Shown here in pieces: positions 56,061 through 64,000 of a stretch of DNA of 64,000 nt. The DNA is taken from positions 519,412-583,411 of the forward strand of contig JAIUJO010000157.1 in the NCBI GenBank assembly GCA_023846275.1, in the 5' to 3' direction. Made by a program: the position numbers and the translations under genes. The notes under the pieces are model-generated. The model was not told where the DNA came from. It did no database searches and was given only the letters and a program-made list of their open reading frames with translations. The stretch is from Vanilla planifolia. Its lineage: Eukaryota; Streptophyta; Magnoliopsida; Asparagales; Orchidaceae. Each line of letters starts with the position of its first letter. Position 1 is the stretch's first letter.

Positions 56061-56104
56061 GCATGTGAAATGAAAATGGTATTATAGCATTGGATTTCGT
56101 TAAT
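56061..56104 (+). pseudogene. 5S rRNA 5'-half fragment, copy 6
   Basis: GTATTATAGCATTGGATTTC matches 5S positions of about 17-38 (GCACTAAAGCACCGGATCCC). After it, sequence jumps straight to spacer text (TAATTATTACAAATTATAGT), so the A box, C box and 3' end are missing. The usual pre-5S phrase (ACACAACTATGATTTTTTGG) precedes it. Confidence 0.75.
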
Positions 56105-56631
56105 TATTACAAATTATAGTTTATAATTACCATTTTCGTTCTTAATTATTAGTACTAACTTTGTCACATCCTCGTCAATCCCACATATTAAAATAATTTC
56201 ATTAATATAGCTTCATTATTAAAAAATAACTGTATAAATTATAATAATTATAATTAATATATTTTTATAATTGTATATAAATGATTCGTATAAATTGTTT
56301 TACATATCATAATAATATGTTATTAAATATTAGAAATCTAAGATTATATAATTAATGTTAAAAATTATTTTTATTTATAATCTATATTATCTGATATAAA
56401 TGAAATATTTTAGAATAACGATATGGCTAATGTTTAACTAAGTTTTTCAATTATATGAATAAAAAAAATATTTCATTAATAAGTAATGTGTACTTTAAAC
56501 ATTTGTAATATGCTAAAATAATAATAAACTTATATTTTTTATATTTCAAAATTACTAAATATTATATATTTTTAGTCATAATATTTAATCAATGTTATAT
56601 TTTTAATTTTTAAAAATTAACTTTTATTTAA

Positions 56632-56970
56632 TTATTTTTATTACTTTTATCTCTTTATCTTAATATCTCTAACATTCTCGAACTTACATGTCCACCCATT
56701 ATCATTCTTTTTTTATCTATTTTCTACCTCTTTATATTCACTTTCACGTTTCCTTTCTCCTCTTCCCCTCTCTATTTTCTTATTCCTTTAAATTTAATAT
56801 TTTTATTTATTTTATATATCTTCGCTATCTTCTTTCTTTTTCTTGTCATCTTCATTAAATCATATGTTATGTCATTCTTTTATTATTTACATTTCTATTT
56901 CTCTGTTATGAAACAATTGCTTTATCTTTCTTTTATGGAATAATTATCACTATCTACATTATCCCATTTT
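56632..56970. other. Spacer pyrimidine-rich tract 5
   Basis: C/T-rich + strand in the spacer between 5S copies 6 and 7. Its counterpart in the downstream duplicate is tract 6, with which it shares CTCTTTATCTTAATATCTCT and other private text. Confidence 0.75.
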
Positions 56971-57267
56971 AGCCTCATCGATTAATAATATTTGAAAAAT
57001 CTCTTTTGTTATAGAATTTAACATATACTAATTATAATAAATTTATATTTTACTATAGATATTTACTATGTAATATTTTTATAATAACTTAAGTTTAATA
57101 AAAGAAAAACTTTTATATTAATATTTTCTTAATTTAAAAAAATTAGGTTTCTTATTTTTTAATAATTGGATGTTAATAAAATATTTATATTATAGTACAT
57201 TATGACATCTATAATAAGAATAAAATTATTTTGAAAAGTAGATATGCATTATAATTAAAAAAATATT

Positions 57268-57383
57268 GATGTGAGACCACACTAGCAATAGTATTTGATT
57301 TCATTAGAACTCTAAAATTATGCATACTTGGACTGGAGAAATATTGGGATTGGTGACTTCATAAGTGCCCTAGTGTTGCAAAT
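57268..57383 (+). pseudogene. 5S rRNA pseudogene, copy 7
   Basis: GATGTGAGACCACACTAGCA and GTATTTGATTTCATTAGAAC align with the 5S 5' half. ATTATGCATACTTGGACTGG is a worn A box, and GGGATTGGTGACTTC the C box. The end reads CCTAGTGTTGCA, close to the functional CCTCGTGTTGCA. Its duplicate is copy 10. Confidence 0.9.
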
Positions 57384-57825
57384 ATTTTTTTGTAGCATTC
57401 TTTTTTTTAGTGAATGATCTTTCACTTTAGTAATCGATTAATGTTTAAAAAATAAGTTATTATTAATGTTTATTTATAATTACCATATAGTAATCAATTA
57501 TCAATATTAGATTAGCAAAAGTAATGCCATTTTATATAATAACATATATGGAATATCATATGATATTATGTAATATAATGTTTTATTTATATGAATGACA
57601 AATTAATGGAGTCAATCTTATATGTCAACATTCTTTTTAAAAAAGATAGTGGTTTATGTAAATTTTTATTAATTTAATATTAATGAACATATTTATATTA
57701 TAGTTAATTATGAAATGTATAACAAACATTAATTTTTTTTAAAGGTTTATATGCATTAAAATTTAAAAAAATTCTAAATAGTTCGTTATTTTTTATGCAA
57801 CAACCATAGTTTTTGGCTTTATATT

Positions 57826-57942
57826 GATGTGGGATGACACCATCATTATTTCACTAGATTAATTGGATGCCAAACGTTAAGAAGGCTTGGGTGAGAGTGT
57901 GTTACGACAGGTGACTTCATGAGAATTTTTAATGTTATACAT
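57826..57942 (+). pseudogene. 5S rRNA pseudogene, copy 8
   Basis: This is the duplicate of copy 5, sharing the private changes ACACCATCATTATT and GTGAGAGTGTGTTA. It differs at CCAAACGTTAAGAAGGCTTG, with the A box mutated further. It lies only 558 bp after copy 7 because the duplication joint removed most of a spacer, including its pyrimidine tract. Confidence 0.88.
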
Positions 57943-58198
57943 ATTTTTTCATGGCATACTTTTTTTCAAATTAGTGATAATTGATGTTAATAACATGTTA
58001 ATGTTAAGAAAATTAAATTCTAAAAAATGCTAGTTTTTAAGTTTTAGTAATTAATTATTAATGTCAACTTTAGGCATTATTAAAAATTTATTTCACAAAA
58101 AAGTGATTCTTCATTCAATATGATAATTTAAAAAGTTTCATATATAGTTCGCTTTTTTTAAGAAAACAGTTACACAACTATGATTTTTTGGGATTTTA

Positions 58199-58244
58199 TG
58201 TATGCAAAATGAAAACGGTATTATAGCATTGGATTTCATTAATT
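58199..58244 (+). pseudogene. 5S rRNA 5'-half fragment, copy 9
   Basis: This is the duplicate of copy 6: GTATTATAGCATTGGATTTC is identical, and it breaks at the same base into TAATTATTACAAATTATAGT. The shared break point shows that the truncation preceded the 2.14-kb duplication. Confidence 0.75.
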
Positions 58245-58779
58245 ATTACAAATTATAGTTTATAATTACCATTTTTTTATTGATTATTAAAACTGACTTT
58301 GTCACATCTTTGGCAATCCGATATATTAAAATAATTTCATTAACATAGTTCCAATATCCAAAAAATAATTGTATAAATTATAATAAATTTAGAATTAATA
58401 TATTTTTATAATTGTATATAAATGCTTCGTATAAATTGATTTACTTATCATAAAATATATTACGGAATATTAGAAACCTAAGGTTATATAATTAATGTTA
58501 AAAATTATTTTTATTTATAATCTATATTATGTGATATAAAGAAAATATTTTAGAATAATGATATGGGTAATGTTTAACTAAGTTTTTCAAATATATGAAT
58601 AAAAAATAACATTTAATTAATAAGTAATGTGTACTTTAAACATTTGTAATATGATAAATTAATAATGGACCTTATTTTTTTATATTTAAAATTACTAAAT
58701 ATTATATATGGTTTACTCATAATATTTAAACAATGTTATATTTTTAATTTTTAAAAATAAATTTTTATTTAATTTTTTT

Positions 58780-59115
58780 AATTAATTTTATCTCTTTATC
58801 TTAATATCTCTAACATTCTAGAACTTATGTCTCCACCCATTATCATTCTTCTTTTATCTATTTTCTATCTCTTATATTCACTTTCACATTTCCTTTCTCC
58901 TCTACCCCTCTCTATTTTCTCATTCCTTAAAATTTAATATTTTTATTTATTCTATATATCTTCCATATCTTCTTTCTTTTCCTTATCATTTTCATTGAAT
59001 CATATCTCATCTCTCTCCATTGTTATTATTTACCTTTCCTATTTCTCTCTTATGAAACAATTGCTTTATCTCTCTTTTATGGAATAATTATCAATATCTA
59101 CAATATCTCATTTTA
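58780..59115. other. Spacer pyrimidine-rich tract 6
   Basis: C/T-rich + strand between 5S copies 9 and 10, the duplicate of tract 5. Confidence 0.75.
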
Positions 59116-59410
59116 GCCTCATCGATTAATAATGTTTGAGAAATCTCTTTTATTACAGAATTCCACATAAACTAATTATAATAAATTTATATTTTAATAT
59201 TGATATTTACTTAGAAATTTTTTTATAATAAAAAAATTTTAATATAAGTAAATCTTATATATTAATTTTTCATTAATTAAAAAATAAGGTTTTTTATTTT
59301 TTATAAATTATATATTAAAAAAATATTTATATTATTGTACATTATGACATATATAATAAGAATAAAAATATTTTTTAACAGTACATATGCACTATACTTA
59401 AAAAAATATT

Positions 59411-59524
59411 GATGTGAGACCACACCAGTCTTATAGTATTTGATTTCATTAGAACTCTAAAATTAAGCATACTTGGGTTAGAGAAGATTGGGATTGGCGA
59501 CTCCATATGATGTCCATGTTTTTA
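59411..59524 (+). pseudogene. 5S rRNA pseudogene, copy 10
   Basis: This is the duplicate of copy 7. GATGTGAGACCACACCAGTC, TTGATTTCATTAGAACTCTA and AAATTAAGCATACTTGGGTT are all close to plant 5S, and the A box is in better shape than in copy 7. GGGATTGGCGACTCC keeps a C-box-like core. The 3' end (GATGTCCATGTTTTTAAA) is worn, and the T run is interrupted. Confidence 0.9.
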
Positions 59525-60126
59525 AAATATATTTTTTGTAGCATTTTTTTTTTGTGAATGATCTTTCACTTTAAAAATCGGTTAATGTTACAAAAATAAG
59601 TTATTACTAATATTTAATTATAACTACCATATAGTAATTAATTATCAATATTAGATTTATAAAATTAATGTCAATTTTATATAATAACATATATGGAATA
59701 TCATATGATATTATGAAATAATAACTCTAATATAGTTTGATATTGAGCAAAATAAATTATATCGATTAAATAATATAAAATTAATTATTTTTAATTGTAT
59801 ATACAAATTCTGAATAACATTTTTTAAATAAAGTAATGTTATATTATAGAATATTTAAAATATAAAATAGTATCATTAATGTTATTTTACTTATATTTAT
59901 TATTTTTATTATGTCATATAAAGATAATATATTAGAATATTTATATTATTTATTATTTAACTAACCTTTTTAATCAGAAGTATGAGCAAAATAATATTAA
60001 TAAATTTTAATGTTTTAGAATAATAATAAAATTGAAAATTTTAATATTTTAATATTATTAAATATTATATATGATTAACTTATTATATTTAATAAATATT
60101 ATAAGTTTAATTATTAATATTTAAAT

Positions 60127-60415
60127 TTTGTTAGTTTATTTTTCTTACTTTTTTCTCTTTGTCTCGATGTCTATGATATTCTCTTACCTTTCTCTCATTT
60201 ATCGTTCTCTATTTTCTCATTTTCCTCTCTCTTTTACATTTTCTATTTATTCTCCTTATCTCTTTTGGGCCCTTTTTCTCTTTTTCTCTTTATGAAATTG
60301 TCTTTTATCTATCTTTATTCTTATTTTCCTCTATATTTTACTCTAACAAATCTATGACATTTCTCTCTCTTATAGAATAGTTATCTCCATCCTCACTATC
60401 TTTTTTTCAACCCAT
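60127..60415. other. Spacer pyrimidine-rich tract 7
   Basis: C/T-rich + strand between 5S copies 10 and 11, with repeated CTCTTTTTC-type phrases. The surrounding spacer order is regular. Confidence 0.75.
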
Positions 60416-60763
60416 CATTTAATAATATTTAAGAAATCTCTTATGTTACATAGTTTAATTTATAATATTTATTATAAATAAATATTTTATTATTTATATT
60501 TATTATGTAATTTAATTTTTTTTAATAAGAATAATAACAAACTAGAAAAAATCTTATGTATTAATGTTTACTCTATCAAAAAAATAATTTATACAACTTC
60601 TTATTAATTTGATATAAATAATTTTTTATTTTTAAAATTTATTATTACATTTATAATAAGCATACCATTTTTAACACTGCATATGCATGATAAATAGGAA
60701 AATATAAGAAACGGCTCATTATCATTAAAACACTAATCACATTGCTTTGATTTTTTTACTTTT

Positions 60764-60887
60764 GCATGCATATAAACCTCCAATAGCATTATAGCATTTG
60801 ATTTCATTAGAACACCAAGGTTGAGCATGCTTTAATGGTACTAGTGTTTGGTCGGGTGAACTCTTGAGAAGTCCTCCTATTGCATAT
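60764..60887 (+). pseudogene. 5S rRNA pseudogene, copy 11
   Basis: GCATTATAGCATTTGATTTC followed by ATTAGAACACCAAGGTTGAG matches 5S positions of about 17-55. GGTACTAGTGTTTGGTCGGG then TGAACTCTTGAGAAGTCCTC keeps the C box region and the 3' stem. A few inserted bases make it about 124 bp. The 62-codon open frame on the opposite strand is an antisense artefact of this module. Confidence 0.88.
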
Positions 60888-61436
60888 GTTTTTTCATAAA
60901 AATTTTTTCTTCTAATGAAAGACATTTCATTTTAATAACAAGTTAATTTTAAAATATAAAAATATTTTAAATGAAAAGTTATTATCAATTTTTTTATAAA
61001 AAAATTATAAACACAAAATTTATAACATATTTATCAATTTCATAAAATGAAATAATTCCTTTAATATAGTTTAAGTTTTAGTACAATAACTTATATCAAT
61101 TATAATATAAATTGGAATTTATATATGTTCATAATATTATATTATAGAACATTTGAGATAGCATAATATTTTTTACATTTATTATGTATATTATTTCATA
61201 TGAAGAAAATTAATTAGAATAATGATATTATTTATTATATAATTAACATTTTTAAATATTTTAATGAATAAAATGAGATTAAATTAATGGTAAATATATG
61301 CCTTAAATAATTGAAATATATTAAAATTATAACAAACATTATTATTTTTTATATTTTAAAATTAATTAATATTATATATAATTAATTTGTAAAACTTAAT
61401 GAATATTAATGTAATTGTTAATATTTATCTTTTTTA

Positions 61437-61760
61437 ATTATTTCTCTTACCTTATTCATTTTATCTTAATCTCTCACGTTCTCGAACTATAATTCTTTTA
61501 ATTTTTCTCCATTATTTATCTGTTTATATTTTCTTTGCCCTCTCTGTTTCCATTTTCTTTCTCTATGTTCTCATTTCTCTCTCTCTTTAACTTGATTATT
61601 TGTCATCTTATTCCACCCTATCTTCTCTCTTTTATATATATATGTTAAATCATCTCTCATCTCTTATTATTGTTATTTTTCTTTTTCTCTTTCGCATCAA
61701 TTTATGACCTTTTCTCTCTTTTAGTACTATTTTGTCTATATTATCTCTTTCTTAGCTTAT
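61437..61760. other. Spacer pyrimidine-rich tract 8
   Basis: C/T-rich + strand between 5S copies 11 and 12, including a short CT repeat near 61571-61585. This is the last tract, because the next spacer is cut off just before its own tract. Confidence 0.75.
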
Positions 61761-62116
61761 AAATTAATAATATTCTAGAAATCTCTCATGTTTCAGAGTT
61801 TAATATATATTAATTATAATAAATATTTATTTAATTATATATCTTTTTTGTAATTTCATTTATTATTTATAAGAATGATAAATTAATGGAACTAAATCTT
61901 ATATATTAATGTTTTCGTAATAAAAAACAATTGTTTATGTAATTTTTTATCAATTTGATATTCATAAAATATTTATCTTTGAGTATATTATGAAATATAT
62001 AAAATGAGTGAAATTATTTATTACCATACATATATATTGTAATTTTAAAAATAATTAAATAGTTCGGTATTTTAAAGATAATAACCACAAAAGTTCTACT
62101 TTTTTACTTTTATATT

Positions 62117-62233
62117 GTTGCAAACCGCACCAACCTTGTAGCACTACATCTCATTAGAACTCCAACATTAAGCAATCCTGGGTGAGATTGGTATTGGGAA
62201 TGGTTACTTCATGTGAAGTCCTCATGTTACACA
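62117..62233 (+). pseudogene. 5S rRNA pseudogene, copy 12
   Basis: This copy is very readable: CAAACCGCACCAACCTTGTA, GCACTACATCTCATTAGAAC, TCCAACATTAAGCAATCCTG, GGTGAGATTGGTATTGGGAA, TGGTTACTTC and GAAGTCCTCATGTTACAC. A box and C box are both recognisable but mutated. It is the last 5S module. Its spacer runs normally to about 62883 and then stops matching. Confidence 0.9.
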
Positions 62234-62883
62234 TATTATTTCAAAGCATTCTTTTTTCTAATTATTAATAAATAATGTCAATAACATCCTAATTTTAAAA
62301 TGACATTAATTGTTAAAAACTATTATTTATAATTTCTTTTTTAGAAATTAATTATCAATATTAACTTTATGGCTATACTATTTATTTCATTTAATAATAA
62401 AAATAAGATTTCATATGACATAATAAAGTAATAAATATAATTATTTTTAATATTATTGAAAATAGGATATATGAATTATGAAAAATCAAGTTTAATTTAT
62501 GTTTAAAATTGTATATACTTGTTATTTAAAAATGTTTTAGATATTGTAATTTTATAATATAAAATATAAGAATTAAAAAATTATATCTATAACATTAAAT
62601 ATTATATATATATATTTTTCATATTACACCATAGGTAGACTATGCATTAGAATAATAAAATTAATAGTTATTTTATTAAAATTTTTATTTTAAATATGAA
62701 AAAATATTAATATTTAAATAATAGTAAAAGTGTTATTTAAATATTTATAATACATAAAAATAGTAATAAATCACAAATATTTTTAATATGTTAATATTAT
62801 TAAATATTATATATAACTAAATTATTATATTTTATAAATATAATTTTTTTAATTATTAATATTTTATATTTATTTAATTATTC

Positions 62884-63515
62884 AACATTAATAGATTTAA
62901 TTTAAAAAAGCAACACTATTCAAACATTGACAAGAAATATTTATGCTAGTGTGCTTATTTCATATGTAAAGTCTAAATTTTTAATAACCAACACTACATG
63001 CGATATATACATATGATATTTATGTTAGAATACCTTTCTTATAATATTTCACATTGTTTGGGATAATTGCATGACTAACCTTTTTATCACAAAATAACCT
63101 CTTTCTTTCCTTATTTTCTTTGTTTCCTTTCTCTGAAACCATAATTTTGCTTACATTAATGCTTTCTCCAAATCTTTCAAACATATAACACAAAACAATA
63201 ATTGAGAGCTTATATAATGATTTTAATATTTGATCTTATGATTTTTAATTTCAATTATAAAAAAAATAAGATTTTTTTTTTTAGCTTTTTTGACTTACAT
63301 GAGATTTCTAAGATGTAGATTGACGTCAAATCCTTAATTCTCTTGAAAGGATGATGACAATGGTTGCCATCATCATTGGCAAAATGACTCTCTATTAATA
63401 CTTGGACTTAGTGCACAAAGGAACTACTAGTTTATGGCCATCAAGCATGTTTAGGAAAAAAGGAGATTCTATCTTCAAATGTAGAAATTGCATATTATAT
63501 ATACAATATATAATT
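62884..63515. other. Unassigned AT-rich DNA between 5S array and satellite fragment
   Basis: The 5S spacer pattern ends after ATTTATTTAATTATT at about 62882, and CAACATTAATAGATTTAATT starts unrelated sequence. The stretch 63300-63475 is less AT-rich and has the look of former transposon sequence, but I see no motif, open frame or terminal repeat that identifies it. A 7-bp inverted repeat (GATGATG/CATCATC, 63350-63374) is too small to mean much. Confidence 0.5.
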
Positions 63516-63721
63516 TTTGTTATTTATTTGTATTAGTTTTAATAATTTATAAAAATTCCAAATAAACTTAGATTAATATAAAATAAATATTTTGGTCAAC
63601 TTAATGAGCTATATCTAATTTTGCACTCATTTTGCATTTTTAAGTACATTTTTTTAGCGATTTGGAATGTATTATGACATAGTTCAATATATACCTAGCT
63701 TAAGGATTAAGGATCTTACAA
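63516..63721 (-). repeat. Lone inverted fragment of the ~420-bp satellite
   Basis: About 200 bp match the reverse complement of the satellite monomer in order: a degenerate TTATTTGTATTAGTTTTAAT; then TTTATAAAAATTCCAAATAA (normally TTCATAGTAATTCCAAATGA); then GTCAACTTAATGAGCTATAT with CTAATT (normally GACTCATCTTGATGAGCTCT with ATCTAATT); then GCATTTTTAAGTACATTTTT; TTGGAATGTATTATGACATA (normally TTGGCATGCTTTATGAGACA); and TTAAGGATTAAGGATCTTAC (normally TTTGATGATCAAGGATGTTAC). It is separated from the main array by the whole 5S array. Its right edge abuts chromovirus sequence at about 63721. Confidence 0.75.
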
Positions 63722-64000
63722 ATTATACCTTTTTGTAGGAATGCTTTTCTCAAGATTTAGAATAGGCCAATATACTTCTTTCTCATCTCATCCTCGAGTT
63801 TCCAAGTAGCTTCATCTTCTATTTGGTTGGGTCTCATACTTCAACAATAAGAAGCACTTTCATTCTAAATCGTTTAATCTCTTCAAATATTATTCTTATA
63901 GGCTTCTCTTTATAAACAATATTTTGTTGCACTTTTATATTGTTTGGAATACATTGGACGATTTGGGATGGATCAGCAATGCATTTCCTTGTAGTTGATC
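63722..64000 (-). pseudogene. Ty3/gypsy chromovirus pol, chromodomain region (3' end), decayed
   Basis: On the minus strand from the window edge downward, one frame reads DPSQIVQCIPNNIKVQQNIV and YKEKPIRIIFEEIKRFRMKV then LLIVEVxDPTK (x is a stop). After a frameshift it reads EDEATWKLEDEMRKKYIGLF. Chromoviruses of the Tekay/Del type have Y-E-E-[RK]-P-x-x-I-L-D-x-x-x-x-x-L-R-x-K-x-I-P-L-V-K-V-x-W, then E-E-A-T-W-E-x-E-x-x-M-x-x-K-Y-P-x-L-F at this place. The order and spacing agree, and EATW and M-x-K-K-Y are intact. The rest of pol lies beyond the right edge. It differs from the remnant at 1-665, whose chromodomain preamble is unlike this, so two elements are present. Stops and a frameshift make it non-functional. 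Confidence 0.8.

Larger units (their letters stand above)
55435..57577 (+). repeat. 2.14-kb segmental duplication, copy A (contains 5S copies 5, 6 and 7)
   Basis: From TTTTATTTATATGAATGATA at about 55436 to ACATATATGGAATATCATAT at about 57543, this segment is repeated immediately downstream at about 57578-59717. The 5S modules inside are spaced alike in both copies: full to 5'-half copy 370 against 373 bp, and 5'-half to next full copy 1207 against 1212 bp. The two copies are clearly more alike than any other pair of units, so this duplication is younger than the array. Confidence 0.88.
57578..59717 (+). repeat. 2.14-kb segmental duplication, copy B (contains 5S copies 8, 9 and 10)
   Basis: This is the downstream partner of 55435-57577. 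At the junction the end of copy A reads GATATTATGTAATATAATG, and the sequence left of copy A's start reads TTATTATGTAATACAAGG. They share TTATGTAATA, so the exchange occurred at a short match between two different spacer phases. The copy ends near 59717, where GATATTATGAAATAATAACT continues into normal spacer. Small indels and scattered substitutions separate the two copies. Confidence 0.88.
49921..62883 (+). repeat. Tandem array of decayed 5S rDNA units (5S pseudogene plus long spacer)
   Basis: Ten full-length and three partial 5S-derived modules recur in the same direction, separated by AT-rich spacers that share an ordered set of phrases. Just after each 5S comes an oligo-T run and CATAACATTC-TTTTT-TAATGAATGACATTT-like text. 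Then comes a long AT block with ATTATTAATATTAACTTTAT, then a pyrimidine-rich tract, then GAAATCTCTCATGTTACATA-like text. Last, just before the next 5S, are GCATTAAAATTTAAAAAAAT and CAATAATTGCACAACTATTA. Full-length 5S starts are spaced about 1513, 1446, 1327, 1346, 1577, 558, 1585, 1353 and 1353 bp apart. Units differ widely, so the array is not being homogenised and is almost certainly inactive. The left edge enters mid-spacer out of the satellite. The right edge stops in a spacer where the pyrimidine tract should begin. Confidence 0.92.

Noticed and set aside
60737-60925. 62-codon minus-strand open frame
   Set aside because: It is antisense to 5S pseudogene copy 11. The similar look of the peptide to other stretches comes from the 5S sequence.
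50059-62233. Calling the 5S modules functional rRNA genes
   Set aside because: Every copy has multiple changes in the A box, C box or paired stems, and the copies differ from each other widely, unlike active 5S arrays.
63350-63374. GATGATG/CATCATC hairpin as a terminator or regulatory site
   Set aside because: It has only a 7-bp stem with an 11-base loop, no T run and no gene next to it. It is likely chance.

Overview
The window is strongly AT-rich plant nuclear DNA with no intact protein-coding gene. The plant assignment rests on 5S rRNA-derived modules that match the land-plant 5S sequence, a plant-type L1 LINE, and remains of Ty3/gypsy chromoviruses. I cannot name the species. The near-total loss of CpG (replaced by TpG/CpA in the 5S copies) and the dense repeats suggest old, probably methylated, heterochromatic DNA in a large or repeat-rich genome.

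Layout. (1) 1-665: decayed 3' end of a chromovirus pol on the + strand (integrase C-terminus plus chromodomain). (2) 666-6490: mostly unrecognisable decayed DNA, with a weak CCHC-like patch near 1.24 kb and a weak RNase H-like patch near 3.8 kb. (3) 6490-8585: a decayed LINE (L1-type ORF2) on the - strand, with endonuclease, linker, reverse transcriptase and thumb in the correct order. (4) 8695-49920: about 41 kb of a tandem satellite with a monomer of about 420 bp (roughly 100 copies, all divergent). It lies in three blocks: forward (8.7-18.6 kb), inverted (18.6-24.7 kb) and forward (24.7-49.9 kb). (5) 49921-62883: a tandem array of decayed 5S rDNA units on the + strand, with ten full-length 5S pseudogenes, two 5'-half copies and one 3'-end fragment. 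Spacers carry a recurring pyrimidine-rich tract. A 2.14-kb piece of this array is itself tandemly duplicated. (6) 62884-63515: unassigned AT-rich DNA. (7) 63516-63721: a lone fragment of the same satellite in inverted orientation. (8) 63722-64000: a second, different chromovirus remnant on the - strand (chromodomain region).

The pieces do not form a gene pathway. The window reads as a heterochromatic repeat domain where a satellite field and a dead 5S rDNA array adjoin, flanked by dead retrotransposons. The most interesting content is structural: the 5S-derived array and its rearrangement history, the inverted satellite block, and satellite sequence on both sides of the 5S array. All boundaries were set by eye and may be off by tens of bases. 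Identities and copy numbers are estimates, not computed values.
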